This document shows, piece after piece, positions 48,801-54,835 of a stretch of DNA of 64,000 nucleotides. How positions within the stretch are numbered: the stretch's first letter is position 1; every line of letters starts with the position of its first letter. The stretch is from Calliopum simillimum (taxonomy: Eukaryota > Arthropoda > Insecta > Diptera > Lauxaniidae), in contig OX638368.1 in the NCBI GenBank assembly GCA_951812925.1, forward strand, positions 27,343,187-27,407,186, given 5' to 3'. Position numbers and translations under genes: made by a program. A model generated the notes under the pieces. That model was given only the letters and a program-made list of their open reading frames with translations. It searched no databases and was not told the DNA's origin.

Positions 48801-48907
48801 AATTTATTAAAATTGAAAAACTCCTTAGCGGTGATTTATCGCAATCTCAAATGGACCTGATTATACATGGTAATAATGCTATAACTGGCATTGCCGGCCA
48901 ACAATAG
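12899..48907 (+). CDS. Anoctamin (TMEM16 family) channel/scramblase, copy 1
   Basis: Exons: 12899-12902, 13020-13443, 34604-34958, 35033-35101, 37154-37314, 37382-37550, 38095-38215, 38283-38394, 38461-39019, 39082-39285, 39355-39610, 39682-39887, 39963-40138, 40204-40309, 48500-48638, 48720-48907; about 1082 residues. The tiny first exon (ATGG|GTGCGT) joins an acidic stretch ([18 protein letters not shown]). Dimerisation-domain marks: [18 protein letters not shown] and [17 protein letters not shown]. Ten-TM region from about residue 437; all six family Ca2+ ligands appear present (N/E in [17 protein letters not shown] in PEYLEM, E/D in [12 protein letters not shown]), so a Ca2+-gated chloride channel or lipid scramblase is expected. 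All phases agree through exon 14. The exon 15 donor is doubtful: GTTCGT keeps the frame, while a better GTAAAT four bases later would need one base fewer. Intron 2 (21 kb) and intron 14 (8 kb) are full of transposons. Confidence 0.88.
13500..14460. repeat. Degenerate dispersed repeat in anoctamin intron 2
   Basis: The blocks 'catatataccaaatttca', 'ttcattaaaatcagtcagtt' and 'tacacatgtatcaaatctca' recur with drift, at about 13840-13990 and 14240-14420, with related text near 28200. No ORF. It looks like an old non-autonomous element. Confidence 0.45.
15182..15581 (+). repeat. 5' LTR
   Basis: It starts TGTGGGATTTGACATTGGAC and ends CCCTGAACCCACA. Against the 3' LTR only two substitutions and one 4-base insertion are visible by direct reading. 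A polyadenylation-like AATAAA lies in the second half. Confidence 0.95.
15587..15604 (+). other. Primer binding site (tRNA-Leu type)
   Basis: TGGTGTCAGAAGTGGGAT begins six bases after the 5' LTR. It is the complement of a fly tRNA-Leu 3' end (ATCCCACTTCTGACA plus CCA) as known from general tRNA sequence. Confidence 0.8.
16133..16594 (+). pseudogene. LTR element gag, N-terminal part with SAP-like motif
   Basis: The ATG at 16133 follows AACTTTACCACC. Residues about 8-43 ([20 protein letters not shown], then [12 protein letters not shown]) match the SAP helix-extended-helix pattern, a DNA/RNA-binding fold found at the start of some gag proteins. An acidic stretch and a gag-like capsid start ([19 protein letters not shown]) follow. 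The frame leaves gag at about 16561-16567, where A AAA AAG allows a -1 step into the next ORF. A decay mutation is the simpler view, as capsid continues in the new frame. Confidence 0.75.
16555..17919 (+). pseudogene. LTR element gag-protease-RT, first part
   Basis: This frame continues capsid ([20 protein letters not shown]), then two CCHC knuckles ([14 protein letters not shown] and [14 protein letters not shown]), an aspartic protease ([12 protein letters not shown], about 210 residues in) and the start of RT (VSPVEMKI, then [20 protein letters not shown]). It stops at CCDY, where a MITE is inserted at 17887; the last residues before the stop are MITE-encoded. Gag knuckles, protease and RT share one frame, so this element uses a gag-pol fusion or lost the boundary. 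Confidence 0.85.
17887..18155. mobile_element. ~270-bp palindromic MITE inside the RT gene
   Basis: It starts ACACACAAAAAATAGAACAT and its far end is the complement (..TTTTTTTTTTGTGTGT). Long arms around TATATGAATCATTTTATTG / CAATAAAATGATTCATATA fold on a central A-run. TAC is duplicated at the borders (17884-17886 and 18156-18158). Removing it joins the RT codons for CDY and RKIN cleanly. Confidence 0.88.
18159..18333 (+). pseudogene. LTR element RT, second part
   Basis: It encodes [20 protein letters not shown] followed by [20 protein letters not shown], the RT block with the first catalytic Asp (TTLDL). It stops where another element is inserted after the HNG codons. Confidence 0.85.
18334..20113. 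mobile_element. 1.8-kb TIR element inserted in the RT gene
   Basis: The left end (CATATTAATAAAACTTTACT .. GAAGCAATTGCTTC) and right end (complement of GGTATTAATAAAAAATAGCAATTGCTTC) are inverted repeats with matching inner words (TAGCATTTGCT / AGCAAATGCTA). No transposase ORF was found, so it is non-autonomous. Near 18890-19000 it shares a 65-bp block (ACATTTTCGTAGTTTAAGAA .. CAGCATTTGTTATCG) with the element at 28.6-30.5 kb. Exact borders are uncertain. Confidence 0.75.
20114..20491 (+). pseudogene. LTR element RT, third part (YIDD box)
   Basis: From [20 protein letters not shown] a TAG interrupts near 20198; then [15 protein letters not shown] carries the RT active-site YIDD, followed by [18 protein letters not shown] and IQRFLGLT. 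A few codons are missing before [14 protein letters not shown], which continues in another frame from about 20491. Confidence 0.85.
20687..20765 (+). mobile_element. 79-bp retroposon with TTAGG-type repeats
   Basis: The insert begins GGTTAGGTTAGGTTAGGGTG and ends ..CCACAAACTCTCATA. It is flanked by a perfect 15-bp duplication TTGCGCTCTGGGTTA (20672-20686 and 20766-20780). A duplication of this length is typical of target-primed (LINE/SINE) insertion. Removing it restores the RNase H frame ([13 protein letters not shown]). Confidence 0.85.
20781..21879 (+). pseudogene. LTR element RNase H and integrase
   Basis: RNase [33 protein letters not shown] and [14 protein letters not shown]. Integrase: an HHCC-like finger ([11 protein letters not shown] .. 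CVECI), then the core with YHIDHVGP (first D), IITDRGTAF (second D) and [10 protein letters not shown] (E), the DD35E pattern. The frame ends at TAG 21877 in the late core and reading resumes one frame over. The catalytic residues themselves are intact. Confidence 0.9.
21879..22475 (+). pseudogene. LTR element integrase C-terminus, ending in the LTR
   Basis: It continues the integrase ([17 protein letters not shown]) to a GPY/F module ([20 protein letters not shown]). The last 44 residues are read from the 3' LTR. The same stretch is found in the 5' LTR, so this tail evolves as LTR sequence. Confidence 0.85.
22343..22738 (+). repeat. 3' LTR
   Basis: 396 bp, TGTGGG..CCCACA, followed by TATATATGC as the target copy. 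It lacks the 4-base insertion (ATTA-type) seen in the 5' LTR near 15506. Confidence 0.95.
23180..23530 (+). promoter_or_regulatory. Possible alternative promoter/first exon in intron 2
   Basis: An unusually GC-balanced, non-repetitive island (GGCGGCTGTGTACATTGTTG .. GGTCTTTCGGCCAGTCAGTC) contains repeated TCAGT initiator cores near 23337. It resembles fly 5' UTRs and the copy-1 promoter at 12.6 kb. It could drive a shorter anoctamin transcript. This is inference only. Confidence 0.3.
24224..24786. mobile_element. Foldback element, ~560 bp
   Basis: Left ATCCGACAGTAAAAAAAAGT ATCGATCGAG is mirrored by CTCGATCGATACGTTTTTTTACTGCCGGAT on the right. Both arms carry the module CAAATTGCGATAACTTATGAAC then CGTGAGTC. 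The centre is a smaller hairpin (ATTCATTAAAAACCGATTTTTTT). No ORF. Confidence 0.88.
25289..26195. mobile_element. TTAA-flanked (piggyBac-like) non-autonomous element
   Basis: TTAA precedes GGCCCGAATTCACAGTCATTA and TTAA follows the complementary end (TAATGACTATGCATCCGGGCC). Both arms continue with TTAACTAATGACAAGG-type sequence. TTAA duplication is the piggyBac signature. No transposase was found. A hAT-type MITE sits just inside its left end. Confidence 0.75.
25335..25600. mobile_element. 266-bp hAT-type MITE
   Basis: Ends CTGTGGCGGATCCAG .. and the complement of CAGGGGCGGATCCAAGGGGG, with a perfect 8-bp duplication GTGTCAGC at 25327-25334 and 25601-25608. An 8-bp duplication and CAGGGGCGGATCC-like ends point to the hAT superfamily. 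Internal G/C runs near 25569-25587. Confidence 0.85.
26430..26962 (+). repeat. Tandem array, ~130-bp unit, four copies
   Basis: Units start near 26430, 26553, 26690 and 26819 and share GCTTATATGGGAGGTGCC, CCTCTTGTCCGA, CTTAGT(G/A)T and TTCAGTATAGCGTTTTGAAG with drift and small indels. Confidence 0.85.
27186..27836. mobile_element. 650-bp foldback element inside the dispersed repeat
   Basis: Outer arms TATCGATACCTTAGAGCGCT and AGCGCTCTAAGGTATCGATA; inner arms GCCGTGTTTTTTTTGACGCG .. and its complement. Both inner arms carry CAAATTGCGATAACT..GAACGGTGAGTC, as in the 24.2-kb element. It interrupts the family's GAATATATATACTTTTCTAT block. No ORF. Confidence 0.88.
28100..28500. repeat. Degenerate dispersed repeat
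   Basis: Text such as TACGTACCAAATCTCATCTA, GTTAAATAGTTTAAAAG and TGGTTCCGACA (twice) resembles the 13.5-14.4 kb repeat. Non-coding. Confidence 0.4.
28627..30513. mobile_element. 1.9-kb TIR element (non-autonomous)
   Basis: Ends TAGGGCTATTCTGGCGACAG and CTGTCTTAGCCAGAATAGCCCTA are inverted. Inner words TTCTGGCAGCATTTCGAAAG and CGCCAGAATACCGAATGTC also pair. No transposase. A foldback of about 0.9 kb sits in the middle and a block near 30210-30340 is shared with the insert at 18.9 kb. Confidence 0.8.
29005..29928. mobile_element. ~0.9-kb foldback element nested in the TIR element
   Basis: GATCTACTTTCGGAGATA at the left matches TATCTCCGAAAGTAGATT at the right. The arms continue through TTTGATAATATTGG..CATATGAAAGGTATTTTAA and AAATCCGAGT. 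The same arm text, diverged, forms the arms of the 56.0-57.7 kb element, so the two are related. Confidence 0.8.
30514..31217. other. Intronic DNA, nothing recognised
   Basis: AT-rich intron sequence of anoctamin-1 with poly-A/T runs. No ORF, RNA gene or repeat was identified. Confidence 0.5.
31218..31333. repeat. Imperfect hairpin
   Basis: TTTTTTGTTTTTGTTTGCTC GAACCA..ATGAT pairs with ATCATAGTTTGGTTCGAG TAACAAAAAAC around a ~40-base loop. Confidence 0.6.
31905..31992 (-). other. tRNA-like (SINE head) remnant
   Basis: On the minus strand GGGTAGAGCG looks like a tRNA A-box/D-arm. Twenty-five bases later GTTCTATACTC resembles a B-box/T-arm, the normal tRNA spacing. The anticodon stem does not pair, so it is not a working tRNA. 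It may be the head of an old SINE. Confidence 0.35.
32790..33465 (+). repeat. Tandem array, ~120-147-bp unit, five copies
   Basis: Each unit has ATCAAAATTTTGTATGGGAG then CCCCCTTAAGGGGTG, an A/G-rich stretch, GGTCGGTGAACATTTTT and CTCTCCCGGCAATGAGGAA. TTTTGTATGGGAG-type starts lie near 32801, 32941, 33059, 33206 and 33341. The AT-rich 3' flank to 33860 is unassigned. Confidence 0.85.
33875..33960 (+). repeat. Palindrome-bounded dispersed repeat, 3' tail (copy B)
   Basis: It contains CTGCCACTCCTCCTTCTCTG, GTTACAAACGGAAAGACAAA and ATACCTTGGGTGTAG, matching the end of copies A and D. The final hairpin is damaged. Confidence 0.75.
35333..36427. mobile_element. ~1.1-kb TIR element in anoctamin intron 4
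   Basis: Left ATCGAGCGTATTCGTGTCAC and right (complement) ATCGAGCGTATTCGTACTGA form the ends; both sides also hold CTACTTGCGA. The interior carries a cluster of GGGCGTTATTTCG motifs. No transposase. Confidence 0.65.
35570..35825. repeat. GGGCGTTATTTCG cluster, first locus
   Basis: At least five plus-strand copies of GGGCGTTATTTCG-like units, spaced 20-35 bp, are preceded by minus-strand copies (AATAACGCCC), so the region can fold. Related clusters occur at 48180-48410 and 54110-54175. Confidence 0.75.
37560..37780. repeat. Dispersed repeat shared with 40540-40770
   Basis: Blocks TTTCATAAAAAAAATGTCAC, ATAATTTTAGGAGCTTGTTT, GCATTTCATAACGCC and TTTTGTGCATGAAA recur in the same order near 40590-40770, in another intron. 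Confidence 0.7.
40540..40770. repeat. Second copy of the 37.6-kb dispersed repeat
   Basis: It matches 37.6 kb over TTTTCATAAAAAAAAGTTGC, ATAATTTTAGGAGCTTATTT, GCATTTCATAACGCC and TTTTGTGCATGAAAA. Interrupted and non-coding. Confidence 0.7.
41383..41388 (-). promoter_or_regulatory. Candidate polyadenylation signal of the nested gene
   Basis: TTTATT on the plus strand (AATAAA on the minus strand) lies about 160 bp beyond the stop of the nested four-exon gene. Confidence 0.5.
41546..44882 (-). CDS. Four-transmembrane protein, nested antisense in anoctamin intron 14
   Basis: Four exons on the minus strand: 44660-44882, 41975-42096, 41744-41900 and 41546-41676, with GT-AG introns (GTCAGT..CAG, GTAAA..TAG, GTAAG..TAG) whose phases 1, 0 and 1 agree; 210 residues. 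A second Met at 44846 ([10 protein letters not shown]) would give 198 and may be the real start, as the first 12 residues are basic. Four hydrophobic segments: [60 protein letters not shown] and [21 protein letters not shown] short acidic loop follows TM3 and the C-terminal tail is soluble. It resembles the small insect four-TM proteins of the DUF4728 type, but I do not recognise the gene and assign no function. Its 2.56-kb first intron (42097-44659) is full of repeats. Confidence 0.75.
42384..42763. mobile_element. 380-bp MITE with internal tandem duplication
   Basis: Ends TGCCCCAGTCAGACGACAGC and complement of AAGCTGTAGTCTGTCAGGGGCA; arms continue through CTAGAT..ACGTAATAATG and GCATGATTTTAGGCATTTTTT. 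GACTAAAAGGAAGTTTCCCA ATTTAGGGACCAAA is duplicated in tandem in the left arm. Confidence 0.88.
43485..43737 (+). repeat. Palindrome-bounded dispersed repeat, copy C
   Basis: It shares CCGTTGACCAATTTCGCTAG, TTTTCAATCCCACGAGCTAT, ATCGACTCAGGAGGTGACG and GTGTAGGGTATAAAAA with copies A and D. The 5' part is missing. Confidence 0.8.
43860..44340. repeat. Degenerate tandem repeat, ~120-155-bp unit
   Basis: The segment GATGTTGCTGACTACGACTC TGAAATACATTTT recurs with drift near 44022, 44178 and 44300, with the ACAAAATGGCG-type and GGTGGAATA-type parts between. Confidence 0.6.
45490..47600. mobile_element. Composite of inverted/direct repeats around a LINE fragment
   Basis: A ~190-bp direct repeat (AAAATTCAGAAAAATCGT.TGTGGGT, ACGTCCACATAACAGG) lies at 45775-45970 and 46768-46960. 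The outer blocks are inverted: 45600-45680 against 46965-47020 (TAGGTGAACAAAAAAATTT), and 45525-45570 against 47510-47570 (TCTTATATGACCCAGGTTTT). A further inverted pair at 47061-47100 and 47440-47490 is built on ACATGT..ACTTTGTGGGATA. Probably nested palindromic elements; borders unresolved. Confidence 0.6.
46171..46721 (-). pseudogene. LINE ORF2 C-terminal fragment
   Basis: The minus strand first encodes [39 protein letters not shown] and [20 protein letters not shown]. After a frame change near 46435 it encodes [20 protein letters not shown] and [13 protein letters not shown]. This is the conserved tail found after RT in many insect LINEs. No RT catalytic motifs are present. Severely 5' truncated, with at least one frameshift. 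Confidence 0.85.
47707..47972 (+). pseudogene. Unidentified decayed coding fragment (C-terminus)
   Basis: Within intron 14, a stretch has strong coding character in two frames: [12 protein letters not shown], then TAA, then DIAEQTK. After a single-base step comes [20 protein letters not shown], then [35 protein letters not shown] and [13 protein letters not shown] before TAA at 47970-47972. One premature stop and one frame change separate the parts. The hydrophobic and acidic residue pattern is unlike the neighbouring repeats. I do not recognise the parent. It is read as a captured or duplicated host-gene 3' exon that has decayed. Confidence 0.5.
48180..48410. repeat. GGGCGTTATTTCG cluster, second locus
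   Basis: It carries GGGCGTTATTTCG near 48290, GCGCATTATTTCG and GGGCGTTATTCC, with AATTTATATGAAAATAATT.G as in the 35.6-kb cluster. It is just upstream of anoctamin exon 15. Confidence 0.7.
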
Positions 48908-50193
48908 CTAGTCAACAAACTGAAATTCTTTTACTTTAAAACTAATCGAATATATTTACACATAAACTATATCTATACTGAGATTAGGAAAAGTGGAAAC
49001 TCTATTTATATATCTGTACATTATACACCAAAACTATTTCCTACATTGTGTTGTGCTCAAAATATCTCCAATGCAAAGTAGATGCATTATTACAGCTGTG
49101 CTGTAGTAGTATTTACTTTGCAAACTCATTAAACAGTTAGTTAAGTTTAAAAGTTATATATGCATTATTTTAATTTTAATTAAATAGTTCGTAGCCTACG
49201 CATTATGGGAAATTTTGTGCATTTTACTGGTTGAAATTTCCAAAATACTTATAGATATTAAGCTAAAATCTCGTAGATACTTTTATAGGACTGTAAAGAT
49301 GTTCGTATTTAAAAATTTGTTAAATTGGGCAACTGTCACGCCCTCTTCTTGAAACCCTTTGTAAACGAACCAACAAAATTTTGATGTAGTACGAGTATTA
49401 ACTTTAAAAACTATGTACTTCATGGGGAAATCTTAAAAAAAACCAATTTTGCTGTTTTTTCCATGCAAGTATTCTCGTTGAAAAAATATGCACAAAATTT
49501 TATTTTGTAAGGGTATAAAATTTCCCATAAAGCAAGGTAAAATTTATATTTTTTATTGATTTTTTTTTTTTTTTATTTAATTTAAAAACAAAACTCCTAC
49601 TATTTGACAAGGATGCATCCACAATAAGACGATACAATTAGGTACTGACTATAGCTTTATTATTAGTATGACAGCTTTCCTATCGCATTTTTGTCTAATA
49701 GTTTTAATTAAATTATTTTGATCTTCCTTTTGAGTTGTGTTCAATCGGTTTATTTTTTTTTTAATTTAATTTTATACATAAATTGTATTATATAAACACT
49801 TTATGGTTGATGTGCTTGAATATAGCGCTATTTTTTTTTTTATTGAAATTACTTAATTACATATGCCTTATTTGAAATATTTTTGTGATATGTTGCTTGG
49901 TATCTCTCATTAAGTTAGGCAAAACGTTTATATATTTATTTATTAATATTGATGATTTTTAGCTAACTATTAATAAAATTGTACTTGACGTTTGAATAAA
50001 TGAACTCTATTATAAATGCACAAAACTATTTATGACTTTACAAAATTGTTAAGTGCCAAATACTGCACTTTATGAGGATTAAGTAACTTTTTATGATCTA
50101 GATATTTGAAACAGTGAAAATCGAATGAAATGTTTGTTTGAATTTAATATAAAGAAATGTTTATTTGTAAGGACTTGCAATTTTGTGTTTATG

Positions 50194-50199
50194 AATAAA
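50194..50199 (+). promoter_or_regulatory. Candidate distal polyadenylation signal of anoctamin-1
   Basis: AATAAA about 1.3 kb after the stop; an earlier AATAAA lies at 49995-50000. The 48908-50200 segment is AT-rich and non-coding and may be 3' UTR. Which signal is used cannot be told. Confidence 0.35.
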
Positions 50200-50484
50200 A
50201 AAAGTTTTATTTAAAAGATATTGGTATGAAACCGTGTATTTATTGTAAAAATTGTTCACCCAATTCGAAAACTTCAAATATGAAAAACTTGTTAACGAAA
50301 CTTTATTCATTATTGTAAACATTCTTTTATTCGAATAAGGTTTTTGAACATTAACAACCCTATAATCTAAGTCATGTATGTCAACAATTATCGTTTCTGT
50401 CCACTTACTTATTTTGGAAATTTATAAATGTATTGTCCACCCCTTTATTTTGAATGAAAAACAATACACAAGGTGACAAAAAAA

Positions 50485-51135
50485 TTTGTTATTTCTGCGG
50501 CCTTAGTTTTTCAGATTCACCAAGGTCATGCGATTCCTATGGTATAATTTATTTGTCAGGATTGACTCTAGTTCTCCAGATACCCTTGATGAAAAGTGCA
50601 AAATAGCTGTTTTTAGGCATACATATATGAAGAAGTATAACTAACATTCACAGCAAACAGTATTATTAATTTTTGTTAACTGCATCAAAAAGTCATAACC
50701 TTCCTGATTAAAATCTTACTTGTTAACTTTTCCAATTAGATCCTTACTTTCCGAGTTATCACCCATTTCAACTCCTTACAAATAAAACAGCTATTTTTGC
50801 TCTTTCGAACAATGGTTTCTGGGGAACAAGAGTCAAAAAAACTAAGACCGCAAAAAAAAATTTGTCCTTTGTATGGAGTTGAAATAACATTACTTCAATG
50901 GTTGATTACTCGGAAAGTAAGGTACTGTTCGGAAAAGTTAAATGCTAAGGTATAATGAGGAAGGTTACGCCTATTTGATTTTATTGATAAAAATCTATTA
51001 CACTATTTACTGCAAGTGTTATACAAAGTACTTCAAATATACCACAAAACAGATAATTTTGCACTTTTAAACAAGAATATCTGGAGAACTAGAGTAAAAT
51101 TCGGAGAAGCTGATATTATTTTCTATAAGTAGGTC
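50485..51135. mobile_element. 650-bp foldback element
   Basis: CTAGTTCTCCAGATACCCTT at the left pairs with ATATCTGGAGAACTAG at the right; the inner arms AAAAGTGCAAAATAGCTGTTT and TTACTTTCCGAGTTATCACCC are mirrored. The centre is near 50820. No ORF. Confidence 0.85.
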
Positions 51136-51371
51136 ATGAAATCGACTGCGAGACCCTATGCCGCAAAATCAGTTTCGCCGTGTGTTATCGATTGCAAGGT
51201 TATCAGCGTTTCAAAACCAAGCGCATACAGCGTAGAATATTGGCTCGTCTAAAACAATCACAATATTGCAAAAATGTTCGAAATTTCTCGGAACTACAGG
51301 GTGGCCCAAAAGTAACCGAAGGGAATAGAATTCCTTATAACTTTTTAATTACAATTTTTTTTTATTTCTTT

Positions 51372-52757
51372 TAGTACAATCATTTGGGAGAATAAAATGA
51401 TGTTACCTGGAAAGTTTTGCGGGATTTTTGCAAATGAGTTATTTTATAGATTTCGATGTGTTCATTCAGAATTTCAGCTTTGCTACCTCGAGTCGTGTTC
51501 GCTCCCGCCGCCAAATTGGAAAAATGGCGTTCAAAATCAGTTTTTTACAAATATCTCTTTAACGGTTACATCTAGAGAAAAATATTGTGGGGCAATATTG
51601 TAGCTTATAAATATTTCTATAAAAATTACCCTTTGTTTGTTTTCATACGACTTATAACTCAGGAGATATCCTAATTCAAAATTTGAAAAAAATTAGTAAA
51701 TTGTGCATGCCGCTTATGAGTAGGCACAGTGATCTGTTGAGCTTAAAATTACGATAACTCATGAACGGTGTGTCACACGTTCAAAGTAAAAACATACATT
51801 TATAGGAAATTACTTCCACTATAAGCTACATATTATTTTTTTTCACATTACCTATAGTTTAGGAGATATTTTTTCAACAAACCTGAAATTAAAAAAACCG
51901 TTTTTAAAAATAGCTCCAAAACGGTTCGTCCTAGAAAAAAAAATTGTGCATGCATTATGTAGAACGTTCAAATCTCTATATGGGTCTCTCTGAACTTTTT
52001 TTTCGTCAGACTTACCGTTCATGAGATATCGCGACTTGAAAATCATTCAAAATTGAACATAGGGAGCATAGTACAATGTTCAATTTTGAATTATTTTCAA
52101 GACGCGATATCTCATGAACGGTAAGTTGGACGAAAAAACAGTTCGGAGAGACCATTATAGGAAATTGAACGTTCTACAAAATGCGAGAAAGTTTTTTCTT
52201 CTAGAACGAACCGTTTTGGAGATTTTTTGAAAAAACAATTTTTTCTAAATTTCTGGTTTGTTAAAAAAATATCTTCCAAACTATAGGTCATACGAAAAAA
52301 AAACAATGTGTAGCTTAAATTGCAAGTAATTCCCTATAACAAAAATGTTTTTACTTTAAACGTGTGACTCACCGTTCATGAGTAATAGTAATTTGAAGCT
52401 CAACACATCACTGTGCCTACTCTTAAGCGGCATGCACAATTTACTAATTTTTTTTTTTCAAATTTTGAATTAGGATATCTCCTGAGTTATAAGTCGTACG
52501 AAAACAATTAATAGGTAATTTTTATAGAAAATTTTATAAGCTACAATATTGCGCCACAATATTTTTCTGTAAATGTAACCGTTCATGAGATATTTGTAAA
52601 AAACTGATTTTGGACGCCATTTTTCCGGCGCGAGCGAACACGACTCAAGGTAGCAAAGTTGAAATTCTGAAAGAGCACATCGAAATCTATAAAATAACTC
52701 ATTTGCAAAAATCCCGCAAACTTTCCAGGTAAAACTACCAAATGACTGTACTATTTT
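51372..52757. mobile_element. 1.4-kb foldback element within the mariner
   Basis: The left arm (AGTACAATCATTTGGGAG .. ACCTGGAAAGTTTTGCGGG, GCAAATGAGTTATTTTATAG) is repeated as its complement at the right up to TAGTTTTACCTGGAAAGTTTG. Four copies of an ATGAACGGT-type module sit in mirrored pairs near 51755, 52015, 52110 and 52370. The centre is near 52062. No coding content. Confidence 0.85.
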
Positions 52758-52791
52758 CAGTATTTTGTAAAGAAGACTTGGGAAATTCGAA

Positions 52792-53815
52792 ATGGAACAG
52801 TACACAATTGAACAACTTGCCCAAATCGTTGAACTTTGTTTCCCAATTTCACGGTCCATTATTTTGACTCAGAGTGCATATCGTCGTTGTTTAAATGTGC
52901 GGTTTGGACCCTCAGAGTCAACAATAAACCGTCTGGTTGCAAATTTTCGACAACAAGGGACACCTTCCTGGTGTTGGCAGACGATGAACGGAGAGCATGG
53001 ATGACAATATTGAACGGGTACAGGAGAGTATTCGGGAAGATGGAGAAACATTAACCAGGAGGCTTTCGACACAACTTGGCCTCTCACGAGGGTCGCTGTA
53101 GAGAATTTTGCATACAATAAGAATGTTTCCATACAAATTCAGCTTGTCAAAGAATTGAAACCGACAGATTACCAGCAACGACTTGATTATGCAATTTATT
53201 TCCGGCAAAAAGCAGAAGAATATCATGATTTTATTCATTATTTAATTATGAGAGACGAAGCGCATTTCCAATTAAATGGGTTTGTTTACGGAAAATGCAA
53301 GAGTAATTCAACAGCTACACCCACTTAAGTGTACTGTTTGGTGCGGTGTTTCGTCGGAAACGATAATTGACCCATATTTTTTTTTGAAAATCAACACGGT
53401 GTCGCCGTTTCCATCACTAGTGTTCGATATCGGACAATGTTGGAAAATTTTTTAAGGCCAGCCATGAAAAACCATCCGCAAGTATGGTTCCAACAGGATG
53501 GAGCCACAGCACACGGTGCGAGGGACACAATGGTTTTTTACGCGACATCTTTGGTGAACGAATTATTTCGCGAACAAGTGATTTTAATTGGCTTCCGCGT
53601 TCACCGGATTTAACCGTTCCAGACTGTTTCCTTTGGGGTTATTTGAAAGGAAAAGTCTATATAATTAATTCAGCAATTAAAAAACAATATATGCGACGAG
53701 ATCAACAATATAACACCTGAAGTTTTGCGAAAGGTTATGGAAAATGTTTTGGAAAGAGCACGAATTCGCGAAGCAGAAAATGGGCACCACTTTCGAGACA
53801 TAATAATTCATAATT
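52792..53815 (+). pseudogene. Mariner transposase, degenerate
   Basis: Start MEQYTIEQLAQIVELCFPIS and an HTH-like SAYRRCLNVRFGPSESTINR LVANF. Later, in shifting frames, KELKPTDYQQRLDYAIYF, RDEAHFQLNGF (first Asp), VWFQQDGATAHGARDT (second Asp), RSPDLTV (third Asp) and the tail RIREAENGHHFRDIIIHN. The spacing suits DD34D. Several stops (for example TAG at about 53099 and TAA at about 53326) and frame changes make it inactive. Confidence 0.88.
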
Positions 53816-54109
53816 AAATTAATATTATTCTCCATTAATATACTGTATTTAAAAAAAAAAATTATAATTATGTCTTAAATAAAAGTTATAGTGAACTCAA
53901 ACCCCTTTGGTAATTTTGGGCCACCCTGTGCAACGCCCATATTTTTTTTCATAAACACAAGAATCGAACTGCTGCAAAGTAGTGGACCATCAGTCATTGG
54001 TGTTGTTTTATGTTTGTTGCGTTGAAACAAAAAAAAAAAAACAACAATAACAATTCTTTATGGGTGTTGTAGTTCCGCGAAATTTTAAAAATTATTGAAA
54101 TGTTGTGTT

Positions 54110-54175
54110 TGTTGTGGAAATAACGCCAAAAATTTGGGCTTTATTTCGTTAAAAATTTGGGCGTTATTTCGCTGC
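54110..54175 (+). repeat. GGGCGTTATTTCG motifs, third locus
   Basis: Two or three units (GGGCTTTATTTCG, GGGCGTTATTTCGC) with AATAACGCC upstream, shortly before anoctamin-2. Confidence 0.6.
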
Positions 54176-54289
54176 AACTGTTCCATGTTTTTTAGTAAAA
54201 AACTCCAACATTGCAAAAATAAAACAAAATTCATAGAGAAAATAAAAAAATATTTATCGGAAGCCAGTCTTACGTTACTTTTCAATGAT

Positions 54290-54540
54290 GTCCATATCAT
54301 ATCTTCAGACGAATTTGCCGACATCCAAAAGAACCCGACAAGCATGCTATATTTAGCTCTAGATTCATCAAGAATCTCAGCAAAAACTTAACTTTAGCTC
54401 ATGCGAAAGTTTTTATTTTTTTTATTGTGTTGCATTTAACTTTTTCCTGTGATTCTTGACGAGTCTATGCAAAGGGCTAAATATAGCAAGTTTGTCGAGT
54501 TCTTTTGGATGTCGGCAAATTCGTCTGAAGATATTATTTC
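54290..54540. mobile_element. 250-bp foldback element
   Basis: ATATCTTCAGACGAATTTGC CGACATCCAAAAGAAC and its complement form ~85-bp arms, including TATATTTAGC / GCTAAATATA, separated by ~50 bp. Confidence 0.85.
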
Positions 54541-54835
54541 GTTTTTTTATTGGCCGTTTTTTCCTACCGACTATTCGTTTCTGTCACCTATAATTTTTTT
54601 TTTTTCTTCTTTTTATATTTCATTTGTCTCATCTTGAATTCTATTTTATTTTTATTTACTAATAAATACAAAGAATTCTGGGATCTTTTTGGTAAAATAT
54701 TTAAATTATTACGTACGCACGATTAATGTTTTGTTACGCGTCCACCAGCAAGTGTGCGCCAGTTGTGAGCCAACCAAGTAAGTGGAAGAACCAACCAATG
54801 AATTGGTTAACTCTTTGCTTTCATTTGAATTTTAG

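Larger units (their letters stand above)
51297..53928 (+). mobile_element. Mariner-like DNA transposon, degenerate, with inserted foldback
   Basis: Terminal inverted repeats CAGGGTGGCCCAAAAGTAAC and (complement of the right end) CAGGGTGGCCCAAAATTACC. A TA precedes the left end; the right flank is TG. It contains a broken transposase (52792-53815) and, in the left half, a 1.4-kb palindrome. TIR length and transposase type place it in the Tc1/mariner superfamily. Confidence 0.88.
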
